From NCBI GenBank assembly GCA_951230915.1, contig OX579633.1, forward strand, positions 49,986,029 to 50,050,028: a DNA stretch of 64,000 nt, given 5' to 3'. Of this stretch, positions 54,118 to 64,000 are shown piece by piece. The notes beneath the pieces were generated by a model. That model searched no databases and was not told where the DNA came from. It saw nothing but the letters and a program-made list of their open reading frames with translations. Within the stretch, counting starts at the first letter, position 1, and each line of letters begins with the position of its first letter. Both the position numbers and the translations under genes were made by a program. This DNA is from Antitrichia curtipendula. Its lineage: Eukaryota; Streptophyta; Bryopsida; Hypnales; Leucodontaceae.

Positions 54118-54185
54118 CTTTGCTATAAAAATGGCAGTTTTGAGTGTTTTTGGCAGATAAAAGGTCTTGGTCCTTTAGGGATTAA
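53245..54185 (-). mobile_element. Left-truncated TTAA element, family 1, host of a family 3 insertion
   Basis: Family 1 blocks (GAAAGCTTTGATTCATTCC, GCTAGAACAATGTCACC) run to GGTCCTTTAGGGATTAA. It is interrupted at a TTAA (AAAGATTTAA / TTAAAGTTCAAAAC) by 53660-53889. A 26-A run lies at 54085-54110. Confidence 0.75.
53660..53889 (+). mobile_element. TTAA element, family 3 (230 bp), nested in family 1
   Basis: TTAACCCTTAAAGGACG to CAACGTTTAAGGGTTAA, with the host sequence resuming directly on both sides. Confidence 0.88.
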
Positions 54186-55381
54186 GCTTGATGAAGCTTG
54201 ATCAATAGGATTCTTTGGATATAATGTTCTTGAGGGTATTCCTTTGTCCTTTGTCCACTTCATTCACTATAGGAATAAGTTTTTTCTATGTACTTTATAA
54301 CATGTGAAAGCAAGAAAAAGGACCTCAATGTAGACCAAAATAGAAAGAATCTCCTCCTACAAATATTTGGGGAGAGTTGAATTTAGGAATTAAATGGAAG
54401 CCATTATGCCACATTATCATTAGAATGTTTCCAAATTGGCCGGCCCCCCCCCCAAAAAAAACCCAATTTATCCATTCAATAATGTTCTACTACAAACTAC
54501 TTGAATTCAAGATTCACTAGATCTATTGGTCAATTGAAGCCTTTTCTTTTTTTCTTTACAAGTGACTTCTTTGAAGCTGTTCAAAGTATTATAGGTAATC
54601 TATTTTGAATTGTGTATTTTTTTTAAGACATTCTCTTAAAATTATATTTGTAACTAGAAGTGCAAGCAATAAATTTCATAAATTTGCAAGCACTCATGAA
54701 TTTTCTATGAGTGTTTTTAAACCACCTTCTAATATCATTTTATATTTACAAAGCACATTCTAAAGTAGAGTGAAAATTACCAAATAAAAAATCATTGAAT
54801 GTACATAAAATTCAATTATTTTTTCATTAGTGCAATAATTCAATATGGAAGGTGAAAAACTTTAAATGATAAAAAATTTACAATAGAATCTTTACATCCT
54901 TGATTTTATTGACTTTGTTGTCAAGTGCACTCAATGTATTAAATATAAATATGTAGATGAAGAAAAAGATATTATTTGAGCATTTGCTAAATTAACAAGG
55001 TGTTACTTCTCTAAAGGTTTGTATGTGTATTGTAAATTGAACTCAATATATGTGTGATCAAATTATATAAACACCTAAGTTGAAGGGCCTTAAAGAAAAT
55101 TATGTTTAATGATTTTATAAAGTGATAAATAATTTTTTTATTGTTATAAACACTTGGAACTATGTGAGCAACAAACTTCTTCTATGTATGTATATGAGGC
55201 ATGTGTTCATTTTTAAGTAATTGAACTAGCGTACATATTTGAGCCTATTTTATCCTCCTATATTCTCTATATTATTGTTTTCTATGCAATTTTTTAATGA
55301 ATAAGAGTAATTATACCAATGGACTCAGTAAATAGTATAATCCCAAATTTAAAGTACAGAGGGCAACAAAGTTAGTTTTAT
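54186..55381. other. Intergenic AT-rich sequence
   Basis: No gene or element recognised. Confidence 0.25.
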
Positions 55382-56231
55382 TTAACCCCTAAATGCCCAA
55401 TGTCTTTTGGGGTTTAAAAACATCATTGCTTTTGAAGTGTTATAGTTCTAAATGTCACTAAGGTATAGAAATCTCAACCGTACAAAAAGGATGCTGAAAA
55501 TTTCCTAGCAACACATTTGGAGGTGAAATTTGATTTCTAAACCTATTCAAATGAAAAATCTTTAAACTATAAGTGCTTCATAAACAACATAAAAAAATTA
55601 GTGAAAGAAATAACTCAAATGACATTGTGTTTGCAAAATGGCTTTGAAATATCAAAAAATTGAAAAAACCCCATGTAAGGCTAAACCTCCTACTAAAATG
55701 CTTCTTAGACACTCATAACTTTTTAGATTGGTATGAAATTTTAACCACACAAACTAGACTAGTGTGCACAACTTTCCCAATTTTTATTTATTAGAAACAG
55801 ACATTGTATGAAGAAGAAATAAGCCACCAAAGTTCATTGTAATCCCCAAATGTCTAGATTTTGAACTTTGAATTACTTCCAAACATTCAAAACAACTTGG
55901 ATAGACATGAAAATTTTACTACAATAACTAGACTTCAAGTGGAGTATAAAGTAACAAATTTTATTCGGAAAAATAGTGGATAAAGGAGATACAAGCCCCA
56001 AAAGTTGAAGCCATCCAATGTAGTTTGGTGAACTCAAATTGAACCTGGGAACTTTGAATGACTTACATTTTAGATTAATTTGAAAATTTTACCACAACAT
56101 GAGAAGAGAGCACAGATTTTCCAACAAGTTTTATTAAATTTGGACATTAGATGCAAAAGTTACAACACTTCGAGTTGGGCTTCGAGACTATGTAGGGAAA
56201 CTTTTGGTCCCCTAGGATGCTTGGGAGTTAA
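55382..56231 (-). mobile_element. TTAA element, family 4 (850 bp)
   Basis: TTAACCCCTAAATGCCC to CTAGGATGCTTGGGAGTTAA. The body is the inverse of 42179-43081 (GAAGAAATAAGCCACCAAAG opposite CTTTGGTGGCTTATAACTTC). Confidence 0.75.
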
Positions 56232-58749
56232 TTTACATGTAAAGTGAAATCACCCTATTTGTGTTACTATGTACCAACTAAGAGAAGAATTTGACAACCC
56301 ATGGGTTGTTATAAGATATTTTTGAAATAACTTTGCCTCATGGTGGCCAAATTCTAGTAGCTCTTTTGAAGTATCCAAATTTGGTTAGGTTTTGCTTGAG
56401 ATTAGGTTTGATGAGGTTTAGGACTTATCTAACGTCCTATGCATAATGGTCGTATGAACTTTGACAAGCATGTAGGGCTACAATGTTGTAGATTAATACA
56501 TAAGAGTTTCAAGCTCATACTTGCCTAGTCTTTTCGCTCATCAACTCCAACTTCTACCCTTCAACTTTAGGGGTCCTACATTAGAAGGCCCGTCATTTTA
56601 AATTATCATTTTAAGTTAGTTGAATCTTAAAAATCCAATTTCAAAGAATTATGGATGAAATAGTGTGGTATGAAGACTAGGATTAATTTGTATTGGTCAA
56701 TTATTTCTTCCTACTAAAATTGAACTATATGTACATATTCATATCAAAATATATTCAAGGTTTGCAATATCTAAATAGATATCTTAATTTGCATTGAACA
56801 TTTGAAATGGAATAATTTATTTGACTAATAATGTAATAGTAATAACTAAAGAATATGACTATGACTATGTAAACTTGATTTTTTTGAGTTCATCCATTTC
56901 AATTCCAAAATTGAGAAAATTGTCATTTCAATAAGTTGTCCAATTTCTTGGGTAAGTTGCCAACATTAGTCTTGTCCAATTTCTTGCATAAGTTGTCAAC
57001 ATTAGTCCCTAGTGCCAATCATGTTACAATATATATAATGTGCCATGTGCTATTGTCACACTCAAAATAAAAGTAAAAATAATTTTCTAATTTTTTTAAT
57101 TCATAAGAACTTCAAATTCAATAGCTTTTCACACCATAAATGCAAACACCACAAAACAAAGCCCATGCACCCTTCCTTGCTAAGGACTTTTTGATGATAC
57201 TAAGCACACTACTAGGAGACACACAATCCATGAGATCTCATTGTATGAAACAAAACAAACAGATAAACAACCAACCAGCCTATCTTAATGGATGGATAAT
57301 GGTAATACATATAAATACCCCAACTTACAAGTTTATCAATTTCATTGATTTTTTTTGCTTTTGGCCATTGCAAGTAGCCGCCACAACCAATTACAATCCC
57401 CACCCAGCCAACTGAATTGACCTCAGGCTAAAGTTGCCAGTACTCAGAATCTTTGAGATTTGTAAAGTGAATTAAAACGAAACTTGGGAAACTCTACTGT
57501 TTACCGAGGTCAACACGAATTGAAATTGATCATGCAGCAAAAAGACCCCAAATAGCTCACGTAGTGCACAGTAAAGTAGTTTTAACTTTGAAGCTCTCAC
57601 GAAAATTCCAAAATCATGGGGCAGTTTGGTGCGATAGTATTGACAGTGAAGTTCACAATTAAGATAGTCAAGTCACCAGTAAGGACGAGAGGAGAAATAA
57701 CCAATAAGGTAAAACTCAGTTTGATTTGATTGTTAACCTCATTCCGACGGAACTAGCTAGTTGATGGTAGCATCCAAAAAAAATTGTTGCTTCCATTGTA
57801 CGGAGTAATAGAAACAATGAAAGAAACATACCGTACCAGACCTAGCACGGTGCCACGGTCCCATTCGTTTCTCACAATTCGGTCAAAACTTACTGTAGCA
57901 AAGCGGTGCGCCTTGCTGTCAGTGACCCACTCTCGCCAATCAAAGTCCGAGGAGGGGTGTTAACCGCGGGTCAAATACCCAAGCTGGAAATCCCAGGGAG
58001 GAATATTTTCGGCTCCTCTGCTGACTGTTCAGTGGGAAGGATTTCAGGGATTACACTATATTATGAACTATGATCCCAACTCCAGATGTAATCTATGCCG
58101 TCTAGTTTTCAAGTTTAAGAAGAATGACCTGCAATTAGTTTTGGCGATTAAACCAATCAAGCACATCGTGAGAACCTGAGCTCCTTAATTGATCATGTAA
58201 GCATCACCCTTTCGTAAAACTCTTGTAGGAGACATCCCATCGTCCCCAGTTACCCTGGTCTCGTCACCTGCAAACGAAAACCAGTTGCACAAAAAGAGAA
58301 GCAGGCTCCTCTACACTACATCTGGAAGATAGCTAGTTTCATGGATATGGGATATCAATCAGAGCTCCGGTGTGGAGAGGTTCTTCCAAAGGAGAACAAT
58401 CGACAGAATACACTGCTCTGGAAAAAATTATGATAAAAAAGATTTGCCTACTGACGGCCAATTGATTAGAGAATCAATTTCGCACTTGGAAGAATTTTCT
58501 TCAAATGCTTTACAAGCCAACAGGGTAAAGAATAACAGCTTTCTGTAGTCTTTGGAGACGAGACGACCCCAATATCATGGTATTACTAGCTGTGCGTGTT
58601 GCCTTCGGCAATGACTCCAGTCATCTTTGTCCTACCAAATAAAAGTAAGTGAAAACAAATGGTCTGGATAGACAGAACTGAGAATGGCCTACACCTAAAT
58701 ATGTTAACAAAGTTACAAACATTAAACCTAGAGCCAACAAGGCAGCATG
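56232..58749. other. Intergenic; 3' flank of the F-box gene
   Basis: AT-rich to about 57150, then GC-richer. The 3'UTR of the minus-strand F-box gene lies somewhere in its right part. The open frame 57140-57415 shows no domain. Confidence 0.3.
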
Positions 58750-60745
58750 TCACGAACCATTGGAGGCAGACCATCGAAGGACATGGCATGCAACAAGATT
58801 GATTGCAAGCCGGGCCCTGGCCAGAGGTGTCCTTGAATGCGAAGGGCGTGCATTCTCTGGATTGACGTTGTTAACCGGACCGATAGGTACATTCTGCACA
58901 TCAAACACCACAATTTCAGCGTAATCCCCAGACCGTATAATGTTCACCCGTATGTGCCCCAAATGGCCCAAAGTGGCAACTTCCATACCTACAGGACTTG
59001 GTATCTATCATTTTGACAGCTTCAAGCAAGGTAACAAAATGTACTAATAGAGGGATGAAGTCATGCCCTACATTTTGAACGATAGAAATATGTTCTGAAA
59101 GATACCATAATCAACTATTAGCTTCCAAAATGGACTCTCCATATTTAGGTCGGGCACTTGAGTTTTGACAATGTACTCATGATCGCTGATTAAAAATTCC
59201 ATATGCCCTCCTTGCAAAACTCTATCTAAACGTTTCCCGAATGCAGAATCAACAACCTCGTTTCCAAATTAGCACCGGTTCAAGAAGAATTGCAATGTCA
59301 ACACAAGGTCCTCATTTGGACTAAACAATCTTCCAGATTGGGCAGCCACAGACCTGGGCGGCATTTGGATTTGTTGAAGGGGCATCCAGAGTAACAACAA
59401 GAGACACTCTACTCGAGTGAAGACAAGCAACCCCAGCCGGAGTCACAGCCCTGCATTTTTTCACTTTCATCTTCACAAGACTCGGGCAACCACCAACGAG
59501 CGCTTCCATTCCTCGATCAGAAATAGGACATCCCTTAATGCAAAGCTTTTTCAAAGCTAAACACTTATGCGCAATACACGAAAGCTCAGAATCTCCAAAC
59601 GTGTCACTCGTACAAATAGCCAAACGCTCCAAACTCGAGCAATCCGATGCCAAAAGGCTCAAGCTCGCAGTAGTCGCACTAACCCCAATTATCACAAGCT
59701 CCTGTAAATACTTGCACTTCCTAGCAACCATAAGAAGACCCTCATCTCCCACACGGCTGCTCTTCATCACATCCACATGCAGCTTCCGCAATAACTGACA
59801 TCCACTTGCCACTGCCGAAAGGCCCACGTTTGTACATTCGGTAGGCTTCACCAAGTACAACACTTGCAAATTACTCCACCGCGCCACAGCTTTCAGTCCT
59901 TTATCGGTAACACACACCTTCTCCAAATGAAACTCCACCAGGCTAGTCATATGATCCGTAATAATCTCCAGCAATAAATCCCAATTGCCCGGCACCCGGG
60001 ACAAAATCAGAGTATGCAAGCTTGTGGAACCAGCAATAAGCGGACCAAGCAGATGCGCGTTCGGCAAATCCTTAACACACAACCTCTTAACACTACACGG
60101 CCCAGGGATTACATGCTCAGACGGGGTGGTATTGTTCATAACAAAACCCCGAAGCCGCTTCACAGTCAGATCCTCCAGGTTAAAGCAATTCTGTAAAACA
60201 GAGTTGATGCCGCGAGGCCCGAATTGACACGACCCGCACGAAAACTTGCGTAATGAACCGGATGCAAACTCCGCGAATTCCTCAAGGCCGGTGTCCGAAA
60301 GACCTTTGCAAGCCTTGATTTTCAGTTTTTGCAACTGCCGACACTGTGAACCCACCAGGCAGAGCGCGCTGTCGTCGATACTTACCGTCCGCCGGTCGCA
60401 TTTCAAAGCGAGCTTCGTAATGTGCGGGAAGCGGCGAAGGAGCGCCGGCAGGGATGAACCAAGCTCGACTGATGCATGGAGCGACAGGCGTTGCCGACTT
60501 TGCCCTTCCACGCGGTACCACCGCTTGCATACTAACGCACATCGGTTTCGATCTGTTGTCGAAAGTTTTCGGAACACCGACGCGACGCACTCGTCGGGGG
60601 CATAAGCCGTCCAATCGTCTCCTTCAATCACCTCCTCCTGTCGTCTTGCTCTTTCAACCTTGTCCTCCTCCTCGTCTTCTTCCTCGTGGACTCGACTAGG
60701 GTTCCCTCCCGAACACGCTGCTACCGTCGAGGCGCCCTGCCCCAT
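58750..60745 (-). CDS. F-box/LRR protein of the VFB/SKIP2 family, two coding exons
   Basis: Substrate-recognition subunit of an SCF ubiquitin ligase. Exon 1 is 60745-59354 and exon 2 is 58893-58750, with a 460-bp GT-AG intron in phase 0, giving 511 residues. The N-terminus MGQGAST fits an N-myristoylation signal (Gly2, Ser6), followed by an acidic run (21-28). The F-box is at about 44-84 (DDWTAYAPDECVASVFRKL, then LVCKRWYRVEGQ). It is followed by about a dozen leucine-rich repeats of the LxxLxIxxC type and the conserved VKKCRAVTPAG near the end of exon 1. Reading straight through the donor gives a 474-residue version ending in CGCPIWKIV. I prefer the spliced form because exon 2 encodes RARLAINLVACHVLRW, which resembles the RL..N.V.C..RRW tail I recall for Arabidopsis SKIP2/VFB proteins, and its frame matches. 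Target proteins are unknown. Confidence 0.85.
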
Positions 60746-61150
60746 GCTTGGACCTCTTCTCTCTATCTCTCTCTTTGATCACACCACATCACCATCACAA
60801 CCAAAGAATCTCCATCTCCATCTCCATCTTCATCTCTATCGCTGCTAGGGTTTCCAAAAAAACGCCAAGATCGCCATTCTCCTCCATTCTCGTCCTCCGT
60901 TCAAAAACATGCTTTCAAAAACAAGCTCCTCGCGCACCATGTAACACCGCGAAAACAGTGAAGAAACGAAATCTCGACGTGAACTCGAGCTCCGCAATCT
61001 GGACCTGTGCTGCAATAATGCAAAATCACCGCGACGACGGAGGAAATGCGGAAAGGAAGCGGAGACAATCAAAACCTTGCTATCAAGGCCGTGGGGGACG
61101 TGAAGGGAGGAAGGAGAGTAAAAGATAAAGAGAGAGATCGGGGAAGATAA
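60746..61150 (-). promoter_or_regulatory. 5' leader and promoter of the F-box gene
   Basis: Directly upstream of the ATG the coding strand is purine-rich, with a (GGAGAT)n-like run (plus-strand 60808-60840). A telo-box-like AAACCCTAG lies at 60845-60853, about 100 bp from the ATG. The transcription start is not determined. Confidence 0.4.
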
Positions 61151-61455
61151 AGAACAAGCTGCTACTTCATTATGACTGGCTTGGTCGCCATAGCACCGGC
61201 TCGCTTTTCAAGTAAGTTAATGAGTTTCTACGTAAACTTCTTGGCATGTATCATAAATAATTTAAGATTCGGTCAAGAAAAGAAGACCCATTTGAAGAGG
61301 GGGTTTATTTCAATTTTGTTGACTTTGGTGTTTGGACTACAAGGGAGGAAAATTTGCATTAGTAAAAGCTACATGTGAAGAAACTTGGGTAGGTAACATT
61401 CTCAAAAAATTTGCCAATGCTATAAAGATCTAGTCAATTGTAGCGTAGCTCTTTC

Positions 61456-62375
61456 TTAACCCCTAAAGTCCCATTGGTCCTAAGGGGGCCAAAATGCAAC
61501 CTTGGGTAGGTTCATACAGTCTCAATAATCATTGTAATTTTTTGAAACTTTTTGTGTAGCTAGAAAAATACATAAGCTTCGTGAGAATATCACTTTTATT
61601 TCAAGTAGTGCCTGGCAACCAAAGTTATAGCACAATTAGCCAAAAACAGAGGTTGGCGGGCAATATTAAAAAATTCACAAAAAGTTGAAATTGAATTTTT
61701 TTTTTTTTAATTTCTAAAATATTATATTTTTCTCTACATGTGAAGCTTTGATTCATTCTATTTGGATTCGTAGTAGGAAAGTTATGGACAATCTTGTTTT
61801 TTGGACAATCTAAGCATCTTTTTCAAAAAATAACTTATAGAATTCATTTTGAATGCAATTTTCATATTTTTCCAAAAAAATATTTGACAGGGTTAAGTAT
61901 GCTTGCTAGAATAATCTCACCATTGGTGTTATTGTATTTCAATTCCATCTTAGAGGTATTACCAGTTTAGTCTTTCTTTTACTTTTAGACTTACTTCTAC
62001 TTAACAAATTTTTTAAGAATGAAAATCAAAGGGGTTTGGGGGAAATTTTTTTCCTAGAATTTCAACTCAATTCTTCAACATAATAAATTTTTAATTCAAA
62101 ATGTGTAGTGTAAAAAATGGCAGTCAAAGTCATCCTGAAACTACAAGCCAAAAAAAATTTAATTTTAAATTCCAACTTTGAATGGTATTATCTTTTAATT
62201 TGTACAGTCAAACCTCATGAAATTTTTACCACATGGTCTTAGACAAGTCAAGTACAAGATCTTACGATTAGATTCTTAAAATGTTATTTTTTCTGCTTTA
62301 ATGGACAAATGCAGCAGAAATGGCAATTTTGAGTGTTTTTCGATAGAAAAATGGTCTTGGGACTTTAGAGGTTAA
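61456..62375 (-). mobile_element. TTAA element, family 1 (920 bp)
   Basis: TTAACCCCTAAAGTCCC to GGGACTTTAGAGGTTAA; body shares GCTAGAATAATCTCACCATTG and TTGATTCATTCTATTTGGAT with other copies. Confidence 0.85.
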
Positions 62376-63255
62376 GTTACAATCATTAGTGGAGTGATGA
62401 AACTACTTTCATCTACAAATCAAAGAAGTAGGGTGTGAATGGCTATGTCTTCGAAGCATTAGCAAAATTTTGATTGATATACCTAAAAAACTATCTTAGT
62501 GTAGGTTTTGCTGATGCTCAAATTCTCCTCTTCTTTGTTCCAAAGTCAATAAATAACGTATTTAACATATATGGATGAAGTTTTTATATTCATTTAAAAT
62601 ATATGCATTCATCTAATATAGTAGAGTTTGATATGATTTCAAGATTGGGGAGCATTCAACTAATGATTTAATAATAATAATACCTCAAGAATAAATTATA
62701 TAATTATTAAATGCTCATATACAAAACACTGGATTTGGGGCTCAATTAGTGTGATGAAATTGAAAATTCAAAAATAAAATGTTAGCAATTAAAAACTTTA
62801 TTATCAATGACCAAGTCCTAAGACAATCCAAACACTTGAATTGTGTCTTTAATTTGTACATAAAGACTATTTTCTTGGCACATAAATGACGAATTAGGTG
62901 GAAGTTGTTTTGCATTCTCTATACAAATTTCATTGAGCAAATTTCATTACTTCTTTTTGATGACTTGGATTTCAAATTAATTGAAAACACAAGGAGCGAA
63001 AGACTTTTAGAAAGTCATGTCTCCAATTTTCAACAAGGAATTTCAACCAATAAAAAATTCAACCAACTTCATTAAATTTTTTACCTAGTCATATACATAA
63101 TAGGATTATAGTAATAAACATAGATGGAAGGTAGGTTCACTATTTGGGGGCTATGTTTTAGTTATTTGTATTGTACAAATAAATTTGACCAACCACATGT
63201 TGATGTAAAGCACAACCACACTAGCATAAGAACCTAGAAATGTGAGCCTACAAGC
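62376..63255. other. Intergenic AT-rich sequence
   Basis: No gene or repeat recognised. Confidence 0.25.
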
Positions 63256-63545
63256 CTTGAGCCTAGGTATAAGTAAGTACTCTACAACTATTGAAGGTGT
63301 CTATAATATACATACTTATAATATAAGTACGCTATAACCATAGAAGGTGTCTATAATATACATACTTATAATATAAGTACGCTATAACCATAGAAGGTGC
63401 TTATAACATAGACACCTATAATATAAACATCCTATAACCATAGAAGGTATTTTTAACATAGGTACCTATAATATAGACATTTATAATATAAATATCCTAT
63501 AACTATGGAAGGTGCCTGTAACATACGTACCTATAACATAAGAAC
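63256..63545. repeat. 50-bp minisatellite, about five units
   Basis: Units of about 50 bp share AC(G/A)..CTATAACCATAGAAGGT and CTATAATATA. The two units from 63301 are almost identical, later ones diverge and one is longer by about 14 bp. No coding content. Confidence 0.85.
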
Positions 63546-64000
63546 CTCAGCTCCTCATCTCACGGGCTCAAGATCTTAGGCTCACATACTAAGAACCTTC
63601 TTGTAGAGCAACTTTGAATCTGTAAACATTTAACTAGGTGAATAAGCGTCTCTAATTGAATTTAAAATTTAAACCTAAGATAAACATGTTTAATACAAAA
63701 ATGAAGGAAATCAATTCAAATAATACTTTGTGAACAAAAAATCTATATAATCTGAAAAAAATGGATAGGTGTGATATGAAAGATAGTTGTTTTTGTTATA
63801 AGAACAATTAGATGTGGTTGAATAGTGAGTGTTCACAACTTTTTTAATATAAAAGAATACAAACTTCCATTATTTTAAATTCAATATACATGAAGGATCT
63901 ATTCACCTAATTAACTTCCGTCTTTAAAATCCACAAAAGAGAGTATCTGATACTAAATTGAAATATTTTACGTTAGATTCTATACCACGGTACCTAATCA

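Noticed and set aside
63256..63545. CRISPR-like repeat array
   Set aside because: Units are contiguous without unique spacers and the genome is eukaryotic.

Overview
The window looks like nuclear DNA of a land plant. Three intron-containing plant genes (A-type cyclin, monodehydroascorbate reductase, VFB/SKIP2-type F-box protein) sit far apart in AT-rich, repeat-dense DNA. Plant-type features include telo-boxes (AAACCCTAAA), GT-AG introns of roughly 90 to 900 bp and a textbook Stowaway MITE. The proteins are clearly plant but rather diverged from flowering-plant versions as I remember them, so a bryophyte or another seed-free plant is my guess; the species cannot be fixed from sequence alone. 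There is no operon structure, tRNA, rRNA or CRISPR.

Layout. 1-14.9 kb: repeats only (foldbacks, a TA-flanked MITE, many TTAA-bounded elements, one Stowaway). 14.9-18.5 kb: A-type cyclin on +, four coding exons and a probable 3'UTR intron. 18.5-40.4 kb: long repeat desert with nested TTAA elements (21.5-23.0 and 33.1-35.9 kb), a TA-flanked element with a near-perfect palindrome at its core (31.4-31.9 kb) and unclassified AT-rich sequence. 40.4-42.2 kb: GC-richer island of about 330-bp tandem units with telo-box-like motifs, interrupted by a retroposon with a 17-bp target duplication. 42.2-46.4 kb: more TTAA elements, several sharing a single TTAA. 47.9-52.4 kb: monodehydroascorbate reductase on +, seven coding exons, with a C-terminal membrane anchor. 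53-56.2 kb: TTAA elements. 58.7-61.1 kb: F-box/LRR gene on -, whose real C-terminus is a separate small exon. 61.4-64 kb: TTAA element and a 50-bp minisatellite.

The most unusual content is a set of non-autonomous DNA elements bounded by TTAACCC(C/T)TAAA...TTTA(G/A)GGGTTAA. By my hand count there are about 27 copies in at least five sequence families, from about 150 bp to about 950 bp, making up roughly a quarter of the window. Several are inserted inside one another exactly at a TTAA; removing the inner element and one TTAA restores a full-length outer element. This proves they transpose and constrains the target site. It suggests a piggyBac-like mobiliser, or a Tc1/mariner-like one with strong TTAA preference. 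No transposase gene is present in the window.

The three genes have unrelated jobs (cell-cycle kinase activation, ascorbate recycling at a membrane, ubiquitin-ligase substrate recognition) and are not evidently co-regulated, apart from telo-box motifs upstream of two of them.
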